Positions 25,284 through 36,100 of a stretch of DNA of 64,000 nt are shown in pieces (the first letter of the stretch is position 1; each line of letters starts with the position of its first letter). The stretch is from Microbispora amethystogenes (GTDB taxonomy: Bacteria > Actinomycetota > Actinomycetes > Streptosporangiales > Streptosporangiaceae). A program made the translations under genes and the position numbers. The stretch spans positions 62,001 through 126,000 of the forward strand of contig NZ_BOOB01000015.1 of the NCBI RefSeq assembly GCF_016863015.1, written 5' to 3'. The notes under the pieces were generated by a model. It made no database searches. It had not been told where the DNA came from and was given only the letters and a program-made list of their open reading frames with translations.

Positions 25284-27197
25284 GTGGGGATTCTGGAGAC
25301 GATCAAGGACCCGCTCGACGTGAAGCACCTCGAGGCAGGGCAGCTGCCCGCGCTGGCGGAGGAGATTCGCGACGTGCTGGTCTCCACGGTCGCGAAGACC
25401 GCCGGCCACCTCGGCCCCAACCTGGGGGTGGTCGAGCTGACCATCGCCCTGCATCGGGTCTTCGACTCGCCCCGCGACCCGATCCTGTTCGACACCGGCC
25501 ACCAGTCGTACGTGCACAAGCTGCTGACCGGCCGGGCCGGGTCGTTCGGCACCCTGCGTCAGGAGGGCGGCCTGTCGGGGTATCCCAGCCGGGCCGAGTC
25601 CGAGCACGACTTCATCGAGAACTCCCACGCCTCCACCGTCCTGTCGTACGCCGACGGGCTCGCCAAGGCGTTCGTGCTGGGCGGCGAGACCGACCGCACG
25701 GTGGTGGCGCTGATCGGCGACGGCGCGCTGACCGGCGGGATGGCCTGGGAGGCGCTGAACAACATCGCCGGGCGCAGGGACCTGCCGCTGATCATCGTGG
25801 TCAACGACAACGGCCGCTCCTACTCGCCGACGATCGGCGGCCTCGCCTCGCACCTGTCGTCCCTGCGGATGACCCAGGGGTACGAGCACGTGCTGGAGCT
25901 CGTGAAGAACAACCTCGGCCGGGTCCCGGTGGTCGGCACGCCGCTGTACGACACGCTGCACGGCATGAAGAAGGGCCTGAAGGACATCCTGACCCCGCAG
26001 GCCATGTTCGAGGACCTCGGGCTGAAGTACGTCGGCCCGATCGACGGTCACGACGAGGGCGCCGTGGAGGCGGCCCTGCGCCGCGCCCGGGCCTTCCGCG
26101 GGCCCGTCATCGTGCATGTGCTCACCCGCAAGGGGAACGGCTACGCGCACGCGGAGAACCACGACGAGGACTGCTTCCACTCGCCGCAGCCGTTCGACGT
26201 CGAGACCGGCGAGGAGCGGCCCCGGCCGCACAGCTGGACCAACGTGTTCGGCGACGAGATGGTGAAGATCGGCGCGGAGCGGAAGGACGTCGTCGCGATC
26301 ACCGCCGCGATGCTCCACCCCACCGGCCTGGCGGCGTTCGCCGAGGCGTACCCGGACCGGATCTACGACGTGGGCATCGCCGAGCAGCACGCCCTGACCA
26401 GCGCCGCCGGGCTCGCGTTCGGCGGGCTCCACCCGGTGGTCGCGGTCTACGCGACCTTCCTCAACCGGGCCTTCGACCAGCTTCTGATGGACGTGGCGCT
26501 GCACCGGCAGCCGGTCACGGTCGTGCTCGACCGGGCCGGGGTGACCGGCGACGACGGGCCGAGCCACAACGGCATGTGGGACCTGTCGATCCTCCAGGTC
26601 GTCCCCGGGCTGTCGGTGGCCGCCCCCCGCGACGGCGCGCGGCTGCGCGAGCTGCTCGCCGAGGCGGTCAGGGTCGAGGACGGCCCGACGGTGGTCCGCT
26701 TTCCCAAGGGCGCGCTGCCCGCCGACGTCGACGCGGTCGGCAAGCTCGGCGAGATGGACGTGCTGCGCGCCGGGGACGCCGACGTGCTGCTCGTCGCGGT
26801 CGGCCCGATGGCGGAGATCTGCCTGGAGGCCGCGACCCTGCTCGACGCGCAGGGCATCTCGGCCACGGTGGTCGACCCGCGCTGGGTGAAGCCGCTCGAC
26901 AAGGCCCTCGTGCTCGCCGCCTCGGCGCACCGGCTGGTCGCGGTGGTGGAGGACAACGGCCGGGTCGGCGGGGTGGGCGACGCGGTCGCGCGCCTGCTGC
27001 GCGACGCCGACGTGGACGTGCCGGTGCGGACCTACGGCGTCCCCCAGCGGTTCCTCGACCACGCCAAGCGGGCCAAGATCCTCTCCGATGTCGGCCTGAC
27101 CGGCCAGGACCTCGCCCGCCAGATCACCGAGGCCGTCGCGCGGCGCTCGCAGGTGATGGAGAGCCACCCGGCGCGGCTGGTACATCCAACTGACTGA
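25284..27197 (+). CDS. dxs: 1-deoxy-D-xylulose-5-phosphate synthase
   Basis: This enzyme condenses pyruvate with glyceraldehyde 3-phosphate, the first step of the MEP isoprenoid pathway, using thiamine diphosphate. The 637-residue length is normal. I chose GTG 25284, seven bases after GGAAGGA; the frame stays open upstream but without family similarity. Landmarks are [16 protein letters not shown], the ThDP motif [16 protein letters not shown] (about residues 145-160), the transketolase-like middle and [20 protein letters not shown] (about 412-431). It has its own likely promoter. Whether this is the only copy in the genome cannot be seen. Confidence 0.95.
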   Translation: MGILETIKDPLDVKHLEAGQLPALAEEIRDVLVSTVAKTAGHLGPNLGVVELTIALHRVFDSPRDPILFDTGHQSYVHKLLTGRAGSFGTLRQEGGLSGYPSRAESEHDFIENSHASTVLSYADGLAKAFVLGGETDRTVVALIGDGALTGGMAWEALNNIAGRRDLPLIIVVNDNGRSYSPTIGGLASHLSSLRMTQGYEHVLELVKNNLGRVPVVGTPLYDTLHGMKKGLKDILTPQAMFEDLGLKYVGPIDGHDEGAVEAALRRARAFRGPVIVHVLTRKGNGYAHAENHDEDCFHSPQPFDVETGEERPRPHSWTNVFGDEMVKIGAERKDVVAITAAMLHPTGLAAFAEAYPDRIYDVGIAEQHALTSAAGLAFGGLHPVVAVYATFLNRAFDQLLMDVALHRQPVTVVLDRAGVTGDDGPSHNGMWDLSILQVVPGLSVAAPRDGARLRELLAEAVRVEDGPTVVRFPKGALPADVDAVGKLGEMDVLRAGDADVLLVAVGPMAEICLEAATLLDAQGISATVVDPRWVKPLDKALVLAASAHRLVAVVEDNGRVGGVGDAVARLLRDADVDVPVRTYGVPQRFLDHAKRAKILSDVGLTGQDLARQITEAVARRSQVMESHPARLVHPTD

Positions 27198-27260
27198 TCA
27201 CAATGCGTAATACCGGTTCGACCGGGAAGTCTGCAGGTCATCGACGTGAGGAGCCTGCGG

Positions 27261-28748
27261 ATGAACGTTTTCCGGACGAAACCGGTAGAACAGTCCATCG
27301 AGGATGCCGAAGGCGGCGAGCACCGGCTGAGGCGCACCCTGAGTGCCCTCGACCTGACGGTCTTCGGCGTCGGCGTCATCGTGGGCACCGGGATCTTCGT
27401 GCTGACCGGCGTCGCGGCGCGCAACACGGCCGGCCCGGCCGTCGCGATCTCCTTCGTAGTCGCCGGGGTCGTGTGCGCGCTCGCGGCCCTGTGCTACGCC
27501 GAGTTCGCCGCCACGGTCCCGGTCGCCGGATCGGCCTACACGTACGCGTACGCCACGATCGGCGAGTTCCCGGCCTGGATCATCGGCTGGGACCTGATGC
27601 TGGAGCTCGCGCTCGGCGCGGCGGTGGTCGCCTCGGGCTGGTCGGGCTACTTCGCCTCGCTGCTGAAGAACTTCGGCGTCGACCTGCCGCCGTCCCTCGC
27701 CGGTGACCACGCCGTCTTCAACATCCCGGCGGCCGTGATCGTGCTCCTGCTGACCGGGGTGCTGGTGGCCGGGATCAAGATGTCGATCAGGTTCAACGGC
27801 GCCATGGTGGCGATCAAGCTGGCCGTGGTGCTGCTCGTGATCATCGCCGGCCTCTTCTTCGTCAAGGCGGGCAACTACCAGCCGTTCGTCCCGCCGTCGC
27901 ACCAGCTTCCTCCCGACGGCGGGTGGAAGGCGCCCCTCATCCAGGTGCTGTTCGGCGTGCAGCCGGTCGCCTACGGGGTCTTCGGCGTCTTCACCGCCGC
28001 GGCGCTGGTGTTCTTCGCCTACATCGGCTTCGACGTCGTGGCGACCGCCGCCGAGGAGACCCGGCGCCCGCAGCGCGACCTGCCGATCGGGATCATCGCC
28101 TCCCTCGTCGTCTGCACGATCCTCTACGTGGTGGTCTCGCTCGTGGTCGTCGGCATGCAGCACTACTCCGAGCTCAGCGAGTCGGCCCCGCTCGCCGACG
28201 CGTTCCGGTCGGTGGGCCAGCCCTGGGTGGCGACCCTGATCAGCGTGGGGGCCATCGCCGGGCTCACCACGGTCGTGATGACCCTCATGCTCGGCCAGAG
28301 CCGGGTGCTGTTCGCGATGTGCCGCGACAGCCTGCTGCCCCGCTCCCTCGCCCGGGTCCACCCGAGGTTCCGCACGCCGTACCGGATCACCGTCGTCATC
28401 GGCGTGGTGACCGCGCTGCTCTCGGCGCTGATCCCGCTCAGCGCGATCGCCGAGCTGGTGAACATCGGCACGCTGTTCGCGTTCGTGATCGTCGCGGTGG
28501 CGGTGGTGATCCTGCGCAGGACCCGTCCCGACCTGCCGCGCTCCTTCCGCACGCCGCTGGTGCCGCTGGTGCCGATCGTCTCGGTGCTGGCCTCGGCCTA
28601 CCTGATGCTCAACCTGCCGGTGGAGACCTGGATCCGGTTCTTCGTCTGGATGGCCGTGGGCACGGTCGTCTACTTCCTGTACGGATACCGGCGGAGCCGG
28701 GTGGCGAATCCTAGGAGTAAGCCCGGGGAGCCAGCCCTCGGGCGATGA
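27261..28748 (+). CDS. APC-family amino acid permease
   Basis: A 495-residue permease of the amino acid-polyamine-organocation family (cationic amino acid transporter-like). ATG 27261 is favoured over GTG 27246 because GAGGAG (27248-27253) is spaced seven bases before it. After a charged N-terminus (VEQSIEDAEGGEHRLRRTL) come TVFGVGVIVGTGIFVLTG, the substrate-loop signature of helix 1, and about twelve hydrophobic helices. FAYIGFDVVATAAEETRRPQRDLP is the typical helix 6 to loop region. The last 38 bases overlap the convergent LysE-type gene. Confidence 0.88.
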   Translation: MNVFRTKPVEQSIEDAEGGEHRLRRTLSALDLTVFGVGVIVGTGIFVLTGVAARNTAGPAVAISFVVAGVVCALAALCYAEFAATVPVAGSAYTYAYATIGEFPAWIIGWDLMLELALGAAVVASGWSGYFASLLKNFGVDLPPSLAGDHAVFNIPAAVIVLLLTGVLVAGIKMSIRFNGAMVAIKLAVVLLVIIAGLFFVKAGNYQPFVPPSHQLPPDGGWKAPLIQVLFGVQPVAYGVFGVFTAAALVFFAYIGFDVVATAAEETRRPQRDLPIGIIASLVVCTILYVVVSLVVVGMQHYSELSESAPLADAFRSVGQPWVATLISVGAIAGLTTVVMTLMLGQSRVLFAMCRDSLLPRSLARVHPRFRTPYRITVVIGVVTALLSALIPLSAIAELVNIGTLFAFVIVAVAVVILRRTRPDLPRSFRTPLVPLVPIVSVLASAYLMLNLPVETWIRFFVWMAVGTVVYFLYGYRRSRVANPRSKPGEPALGR

Positions 28749-29334
28749 GCGCGACGCCGACGGCGGCCAGCAGCACGCCGCTCGCGCCGAGCAGCAGGCG
28801 GTAGCCGCGGGGGGTCAGCCGGTTCCTGCCGGCCCCCACGGCCCCCGCCAGCGCCACCTTGGACCCCACCAGGACCAGGTAGAAGGCCCCGGCGAAGCCC
28901 AGCGCGTACGCCGGGGCCCGGTCCCAGGCCGTGAGGAACACCGGTGAGCCCACCGCGATCCAGAACAGCCAGGGGTGCGGGTTGAGCAGGTTCACCACCA
29001 CCCCGCGCAGGATCTCCCGCGCCGAGGACGGCGCGTCCTCGCCGGGCCGGGGCGGCAGCGCCGTACGGGCCTCGCGCAGCGTCTCCACGCCCAGATAGAC
29101 CACGTAGAGGCCGCCGCACACCGACAGCACGCGCAGCAGCGCCTCCGGCAGCGCCCCGACGGCCGTCACGGCGAGCAGCACCACGGGCAGGTCCGAGAGC
29201 AGCGGCACGCAGGCCAGGCGCACGCCCGCGCGGAACCCGCCGCGCAAACTGGCCGTGATGACGAGCGTCAGCAGCGCCCCGGGCATGACACCCGCCCCCA
29301 GGCCCAGGCTGAGCCCCATCAGCAGTTCCGGCAC
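28711..29334 (-). CDS. LysE/RhtB-family amino acid exporter
   Basis: A 207-residue membrane protein with about six helices. The GTG at 29334 sits five bases after GGGAGG and gives VPELLMGLSLGLGAGVMPGALL, the N-terminal family motif region; NLLNPHPWLFWIAVGS is the conserved middle segment. LysE-type proteins export amino acids or small metabolites. It converges with and overlaps an amino acid permease by 38 bases. Confidence 0.8.
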   Translation of the reverse strand: MPELLMGLSLGLGAGVMPGALLTLVITASLRGGFRAGVRLACVPLLSDLPVVLLAVTAVGALPEALLRVLSVCGGLYVVYLGVETLREARTALPPRPGEDAPSSAREILRGVVVNLLNPHPWLFWIAVGSPVFLTAWDRAPAYALGFAGAFYLVLVGSKVALAGAVGAGRNRLTPRGYRLLLGASGVLLAAVGVALIARGLAPRAYS

Positions 29335-29499
29335 CGCGACCTCCCGATTTGTCCGCACGAGAGGTTATCGCCGGTCGTCCGCCGAGAGGACGCGGCGAGG
29401 GTGATCCCCGCCTTCCCGCGCGGACCGCGGGCCGGTCCCGACCCCGCCGAGCCGGCGCGAACCCGGATCAACCCGGTGCCGGATTCGACCCGGTTCAAT

Positions 29500-29522
29500 C
29501 CGGTTCATTCCGCGTGAACCGG
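29500..29522 (+). promoter_or_regulatory. Inverted repeat upstream of the LamG protein gene
   Basis: CCGGTTCA (29500-29507) and TGAACCGG (29515-29522) flank seven bases. The preceding 60 bases contain several related CCGG-WT-CRA copies, so the region is repetitive. A hairpin or operator is possible; no good promoter boxes were found. Confidence 0.4.
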
Positions 29523-29596
29523 CAGTGGATCCGCTCCTGATCTGCTGGCGGAGAACCATCGCGTTCTGCGCGTACCCCCCGCCTGATGGAGATCCG

Positions 29597-32500
29597 ATGC
29601 GCCTTCGCCCGCGCGGCGTCGCCGTGGCCGCTTCCGCCCTGCTGATGGCCGGCGCCGTGCACACCGACCCCGTGCATGCCGATCCCGTGCACGCCGGCCC
29701 CGTCGTGCCCGCGACGGCCGAGAGCGTCGCCGCCCCGGCGCCGTCTCCGGCCGTCACTCCGGCCGTCGCTTCGACCGAGAGAGAGGCGCTGGACCTCGCG
29801 CGGACGTCGCGGCAGCGGGTGGAGGTGCTGGCGCTGCGCACCGAGACGCGGCAGGCGTTCGCCAACGCCGACGGCAGTCTCACCTCGGAGACGTCGGCGC
29901 TGCCCGAGCGGGTGCGGCGCGGCGCCGGCTGGGCCGACGTCGACACCACCCTGCGCTTCGCCGGGGACGGCACGGTGCGGCCGGTCGCCACGCCGCTGGA
30001 CCTGTCCTTCTCCGGGGGCGGGACGGCGCCGCTCGCGACCATCGGCGAGGGCGGCCGCTCGGTCTCCATGACCTGGCCCGGGACGCTGCCCAGGCCCGCC
30101 CTGGACGGCGACACCGCGACGTACGCGTCGGTGCTGCCCGGGGTCGACCTCAAGGTGACCGCCTCGGTGCTCGGATACTCCGAGGTGCTGGTGGTGAAGA
30201 CCCGGGAGGCCGCGGCCAACCCGGCGCTGGCGCGGCTCACCTTCGGCACGCGGGCGGACGGGCTGACGGTGCGCAGGACGCCGGACGGGGCCCTGAGCGC
30301 CGTGACCGGCTCCGGCGCCGAGGTCTTCCACGCGCCGCGGCCCCGGATGTGGGACTCCTCCGGCAGGGACCTCGGACCGGCGGTCTCCGGGCCGCGGCAG
30401 CAGGCCAAGGAGGCGCCCATGGGCGTCGACGTCTCCGGGGACCGGGTGGCCCTGAAGCCCGACACTGCGGTGCTGACCGGCCCTGACACGGTCTACCCCG
30501 TCTACATCGACCCCCAGTGGTCGGGGTCGAAGCTGCACTGGACCTACGTGGACAAGGCCTATCCCTCGCAGTCGTACGCGGACTCCACGCACACGCCGGA
30601 GATCGGTTACTACGGCAGCGGGGTCAAGCGGTCGTTCTTCCGCATGGACTCCGACAACGTCAACGGCAAGCACATCCTCAAGGCGACGTTCCGCATCACC
30701 CAGACAAAGTCGTGGGGGTGCAGATCGGACCCGCAGGCCGCCCAGATCTGGCTGACCGGCGGAATCTCCTCGTCCACCACCTGGAGCCGCCAGCCGTCCT
30801 GGAGCAGCCATCTGGACAGCGTCGCCTCCGACGCCGGATACAGCTCCTCCTGCCCGGACAAGGGCATCGAGTTCGACGTCACCTCCGCGATCGTCAAGGC
30901 CGCCAAGAGCGGCTGGTCGAACACGACGTTCGGGCTGAAGGACTACGACGACGGCGCGGGCAGCGTGTGGGGCTGGAAGGGCTTCAGCGGCTCGCCCAAG
31001 CTCGTGATCGACTACAACACCCCGCCGGCGGCCCCGTCGGGCATCGGCACCTATCCGGCGACCCCCTGCGTCACCGGCGCCTCCCGCCCGGCCGTGAACG
31101 CCGGGGACGCGGCCAACCCGCTCCAGCTCAAGGCCCGCATCTACGACCCGGACAAGGCCAACGACGGCGTACGGGCCGAGTTCGTCATGCACCACTACAA
31201 CGCGGCCACAGGCGTGTGGGACGACATCACCTCGACCCTGCCCGGCGGCGGCAGGACCGCCTACAAATACACCACCTCGGCCACCGACCACTCGGTCAAG
31301 CTGGCCGGGCTCGTCACCGGTCACAGCTACAGCTACAAGGTCAGGGCGTACGACGGCACCGACGCCAGCGCGTGGAGCAAGTGGTGCGAGTTCACCGTGG
31401 ACACGATCGACCCGGCCACCCTCCCCAAGGTGACCTCCGCCGACTATCCGGCCGGCACCCCTGATGAATGGAAGGGCAGCGTGGGCTGGGCGGGCGCGTT
31501 CACGCTGGCCCCCGGCGACGGCGAGAGCGACGTGACGGCCTTCCGATGGGCGCTGGACGACCCCGCCCTGGCCACCGCCGCCACCCAGGTGAAGATCCCC
31601 GCCGGGCAGACCTCCGTCAACGTGCGCCTCGCCCCTCGCCACGACTGGCTGAACGCCCTGTACGTCTACGCGGTCGACCAGGCGGGCAACGTCGGCAAGA
31701 CCCCCGCCGTCTACAGCTTCTACGTCAACCCGGGGTTCGGCCCGGAGGGACACTGGCGGCTCGACGAGACCTCGGGCACCACGGCGGCCGACTCCGGGGC
31801 GACGACACACCCGGCGGCGATCGCGGGCGGCGCCACCTGGTCCGGTGGCCGCGTGGCCGGTGGGCTGCGCCTGGACGGCGGCACCGGGTACGGCAGCACG
31901 GACGGCCCGGTGGTGCACACCGACAGGAGCCTGAGCGTCTCGGCCTGGGTGCTGCTGAACGACAAGAGCAAGAACTCCACGGTGGTCAGCCAGGACGCCG
32001 TGCGCGGCACGGGATTCCAGCTCTACTACTCCTCCGGCTCCAAGCGATGGGTCTTCAGCAAGTTCGACGCCGACGTCGACGACAAGACCATCGTCCGGGC
32101 GCTCAGCGACGCCGAGCCGACGACCGGCATCTGGACCCATCTGGCCGGCGTGTACGACGCCCCGCGCCGGCAACTGCGCCTGTACGTCAACGGCATCCTC
32201 CAGTCCACGACGGGCCCCTACCCGTACACGCCCTGGGACGCGACCGGCCCGCTGCAGATCGGCCGGGTGCGGTCGCACGGCGCGTACATCGAGAACTTCG
32301 CCGGCGACGTCGACGACGTGAAGATCTGGAAGCGGGAGCTCTCGGACGACCCGCGCACCGTCAACGACCCGGCGCTCGGCGACGAGATCGCCGCGATGGC
32401 CAAACAGCCGCCCATCCAGCGCGGCTGGTGGACGTTCGAGGAGGGCGCCGGCGCCACCGCGGCCAACTCCACCGACAGCCGCTGGCCCGCGGCGCTCGGC

Positions 32501-33106
32501 GGCGGCGCCGGCTGGGCCGGCGACGGCTTCGACGGCGGCGGCGCGCTCAGCCTCGACGGCACCACCGGCTACGCGGCCACCCCGTCGGCGCCGCTGCGCA
32601 CCGACCACAGCTACGCGGTGACGGCCTGGGTGCGCCTGTCGGGCGACGACACCTGCGTGCTGCCGAGCCACGCGATCACCGTCCTGGCCCAGGACGGAGC
32701 CACCTACAGCTCCTTCTATCTCGGTTACCGGCTCATCGCCGAGAACGGCGCCGTGGTGCCGCACTGGTCGTTCTCGACGACCCCCGACGCCGCCAGCGGC
32801 GCCCTGACGCACGCCATCTCGGCCGAGCCCGTCGACTGCTCGGTGCTCAACACCTGGACCCACCTGGCGGGCGTGTACGACGAGCAGGCCAAGCAGATCC
32901 GCCTCTACGTCAACGGCCAGCTCAACGACCAGCGTCCTGTCACGGGCGGATGGGCGGCAGGGGCGCTGCAGATCGGCCGCGCCAGATACCGCGGCGCGGC
33001 CGTGGACTACTTCGGCGGTGACATCGACGACGTCCGCGCCTACACCGGCATCCTGACCGACCGCCAGGTGGTCGACATCGCGATGAACCTTCCCCTGGAC
33101 AGTTGA
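29597..33106 (+). CDS. Secreted DNRLRE and double LamG domain protein (RHS partner)
   Basis: A 1169-residue secreted protein. I chose the ATG at 29597, behind GGAG, because it starts a signal peptide (MRLRPRGVAVAASALLMAG), followed by short DPVHA repeats. An uncharacterised N-terminal third is followed by a DNRLRE-type beta-sandwich (about 305-473), a fibronectin-like region (about 480-605), and two LamG/concanavalin-like domains (about 714-911 and 940-1166) with the matching WTHLAGVYD and RLYVNG motifs. The RHS toxin gene follows 44 bases later, a common pairing in actinomycetes. It is probably a surface protein that binds carbohydrate or assists the RHS shell; this is inference. Confidence 0.8.
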   Translation: MRLRPRGVAVAASALLMAGAVHTDPVHADPVHAGPVVPATAESVAAPAPSPAVTPAVASTEREALDLARTSRQRVEVLALRTETRQAFANADGSLTSETSALPERVRRGAGWADVDTTLRFAGDGTVRPVATPLDLSFSGGGTAPLATIGEGGRSVSMTWPGTLPRPALDGDTATYASVLPGVDLKVTASVLGYSEVLVVKTREAAANPALARLTFGTRADGLTVRRTPDGALSAVTGSGAEVFHAPRPRMWDSSGRDLGPAVSGPRQQAKEAPMGVDVSGDRVALKPDTAVLTGPDTVYPVYIDPQWSGSKLHWTYVDKAYPSQSYADSTHTPEIGYYGSGVKRSFFRMDSDNVNGKHILKATFRITQTKSWGCRSDPQAAQIWLTGGISSSTTWSRQPSWSSHLDSVASDAGYSSSCPDKGIEFDVTSAIVKAAKSGWSNTTFGLKDYDDGAGSVWGWKGFSGSPKLVIDYNTPPAAPSGIGTYPATPCVTGASRPAVNAGDAANPLQLKARIYDPDKANDGVRAEFVMHHYNAATGVWDDITSTLPGGGRTAYKYTTSATDHSVKLAGLVTGHSYSYKVRAYDGTDASAWSKWCEFTVDTIDPATLPKVTSADYPAGTPDEWKGSVGWAGAFTLAPGDGESDVTAFRWALDDPALATAATQVKIPAGQTSVNVRLAPRHDWLNALYVYAVDQAGNVGKTPAVYSFYVNPGFGPEGHWRLDETSGTTAADSGATTHPAAIAGGATWSGGRVAGGLRLDGGTGYGSTDGPVVHTDRSLSVSAWVLLNDKSKNSTVVSQDAVRGTGFQLYYSSGSKRWVFSKFDADVDDKTIVRALSDAEPTTGIWTHLAGVYDAPRRQLRLYVNGILQSTTGPYPYTPWDATGPLQIGRVRSHGAYIENFAGDVDDVKIWKRELSDDPRTVNDPALGDEIAAMAKQPPIQRGWWTFEEGAGATAANSTDSRWPAALGGGAGWAGDGFDGGGALSLDGTTGYAATPSAPLRTDHSYAVTAWVRLSGDDTCVLPSHAITVLAQDGATYSSFYLGYRLIAENGAVVPHWSFSTTPDAASGALTHAISAEPVDCSVLNTWTHLAGVYDEQAKQIRLYVNGQLNDQRPVTGGWAAGALQIGRARYRGAAVDYFGGDIDDVRAYTGILTDRQVVDIAMNLPLDS

Positions 33107-33150
33107 CCGTCGCCTCGTCCCCTCTCATCCACGTTCAACCGGAGGTAGTC

Positions 33151-36100
33151 GTGCTCGCTTCGTGGCGAGGCTGGGCCGGGGTCGCCGGCCTGCTGGCGGT
33201 CGTGGTGCCGGCCGCTCTGGCCGTACCCCTTCCGGAGGCGCGGGCGTCGGGCGGCCCGGGCTGGCACAGGGCGCAGGACCAGCGTCCCGTGCCCGGCCAC
33301 GAGAGCCGCGCGCGGGCCGCCGTCCCGGACCCCGGAGCCCGGTTCGACCTGAGGGGCGCCCCCGCGGTGACCTGGCCGCGGCCCGGCGCGGCGACGGCCG
33401 CCCTCGGCTCCCCGGCGGGGGACACAGCGGGAGACACCGCGGCGAAGTCGGCCGCGGGCTCGGGAGCGGGCATGGCGCGGGCCGGCGGGCTGCCGGTGTG
33501 GATCGGCCCGGCGGGTTCCCGCGCCGGGACTCCGGACGCCGGAGAGAAGGCCGGAGAGAACGCCGGGGAGAAGGCGGCCACGGCGGAGCCGGTCCCGGCC
33601 GTGTCGGTGCGGGTGCTCGATTCGCGGACGGCTGAGCGGGCGCACATCCTCGGCCTGGGCCTCCAGCTGACCCCGCAGGCGACCCCGGGAGCGACGCCAC
33701 AAGGGGCCGCGCGGGTCGCCGTCCAGGTCGACTACTCGGGCTTCCGGTACGCCTACGGCGGCGACTGGGCGTCCCGGCTGCGCCTCGTACGCCTGCCGGA
33801 CTGCGCGGCCACCACCCCCGATCGGCCCGCCTGCCAGGCGCGGACGCCGCTGCCGACGCGCAACGACGTCACGACCGGCCGGCTGACCGCCGACGTGGAC
33901 CTCGCCGCCGCTGCGACGACGACGCTGGCGGCGGAGGCGGCGCCCTCCGGATCGGCGGGCACCTACGAGGCCACCTCGCTGTCCCCCTCGGCCACCTGGG
34001 CCGTGAGCAACCAGAGCGGGGCGTTCTCCTGGTCGTACCCGCTGCGGTTGCCGCCGGTCCCCGGCGGCCCGACGCCCAACGTCGGGTTCGCCTACTCCTC
34101 CGGCAGCGTGGACGGCCGTACGGTCGCCACCAACAACCAGGCCTCCTGGATCGGCGAGGGCTTCGACTACTGGCCGGGGTTCGTCGAGCGCAGATACAAG
34201 CCGTGCGCCGACGACGGCGTCACGCCCAAGCGCAACGACCAGTGCTGGGGCGACTCCAACGCGACGCTGTCGCTGAACGGGCAGGCCACCGAACTGGTGC
34301 TGGACGACGCGACCGGCACCTGGCAGCCGAAGGACGACGACGGCGCGAAGATCGAGAAGCTCTCCGGCGCGGCCAACGGCGACGACGACGGCGAGTACTG
34401 GCGGGTCACCAGCCCCGACGGCACGCAGTACTACTTCGGCCGCAACCACCTGCCCGGCTGGGCCGACGGCAGGGCGGAGACGAATTCCACCTGGACGGTG
34501 CCGGTCTTCGGCGACGACGACGGCGAACCATGCCACAAGAGCGCCTTCTCCGACTCCTGGTGCCGGCAGGCCTGGCGGTGGAACCTCGACTACGTCGTCG
34601 ACCCGCACGGTACGGTCAGCACGTTCTGGTACGGCAGGGAGACCAACTACTACCGCCGCGACGTCACCACGCTGACCGACGGCGTCCCCAACGGCACCCC
34701 GACCGCGTACGACCGGGGCGGCTATCTCAGGCGCGTCGACTACGGCCAGCGCTCGGACGCGATCTTCACCTCGTCCGCCCCGGCGCGGGTGGCCTTCGAC
34801 GTGAAGGAGCGGTGCGTTCCGACGTCGGGCTTCGACTGCGCGGAGAGCAAGTTCACCAAGGACAACGCCAAATACTGGCCCGACGTGCCGTACGACCAGA
34901 AGTGCGACTCCGGCGACAAGTGCCTCGACAGGTACGCCCCGACGTTCTGGACGCGCAAGCGGCTGGCCGCCGTCACCACCCAGGTCCTCTCCGGCGGCAC
35001 GTACAGGGACGTCGACACCTGGACGCTGGACCAGCAGATGCGCGCCCCTGGCGACGGCACCGCGGCCACGCTCTGGCTGGCCGGGATCACCCACACCGGC
35101 AAGGTCGGCGGCACGGCCGCGCTGCCGGCGGTGAGGTTCGCGGGCGTGCAGAAGCCCAACCGCGTCGACGCCCTCGAAGGACGCCCGCCGCTGACCAAGT
35201 GGCGGATCTCGGCGATCGACAACGAGACGGGCGGCTCCCTGTCCGTCGCCTACTCCGGCGAGGACTGCGCCGCCGGTGACAAGCCGGACATCGGGACCAA
35301 CACCCGGCGCTGCTATCCGCAGTACTGGTCACCCGAGGGCGCGACCTCGCCCAAGCTGGACTGGTTCCACAAGTACGTCGTCACCCAGGTGCGGGAGATC
35401 GACCGTACGGGCGGCGCGCCGGACGAGGTGACGAGCTACGAGTACCCGGGCGGCGGCGCCTGGCACCACGATGACGACGACGGGCTGACCAAGGAGAAGT
35501 ACAAGACCTGGTCGCAGTGGCGCGGCTACGGCAGGGTGCGGGTCACCCACGGCGAGGCGCCCGAGCGGCGTTCCCAGTCGGAGTACCTCTATTTCCGCGG
35601 CATGGACGGCGACGAGCTGCCCGGCGGGGGCACGCGGAACGTGAAGGTCACCGACTCCGCGGGCACCGCCGTGGACGACGCCGACGCGCTGCAGGGGCGG
35701 GTCCGGGAGGAGATCCACTACGACGGGCCCGGCGGCCCGGCGCTGAGCGGCACCGTCACCTCCTACTGGGTGAAGCAGACCGCCAGGCGGGTGCGCTCCT
35801 GGGCCACGACCAAGGCGACCATGGTGCGTGCGGACACCGAGCGCACTCGCACCGCGCTCGCCTCCGGCGGCTGGCGCTACACCAGGACCGAGACCGGCTA
35901 CAACGCCGACGGTCTGCCCACCCAGATCGGCGACCTCGGCGACGAGTCGAGCGCGAGCGACGACCAGTGCGTCCGCACGGAGTACGCGCGGGACGCCTCC
36001 CGCTGGATGGTCTCCTACGTCTCGCGAGTGGAGACCGTCACCACGGCGTGCGACGCCACTCCGAAGCGGCCGGACGACGTGGCCTCCGACGTCCGCAAGT

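Noticed and set aside
29495-32863. A 1122-codon minus-strand open frame opposite the LamG protein gene
   Set aside because: No motif, biased composition, and the plus frame carries DNRLRE and LamG motifs.
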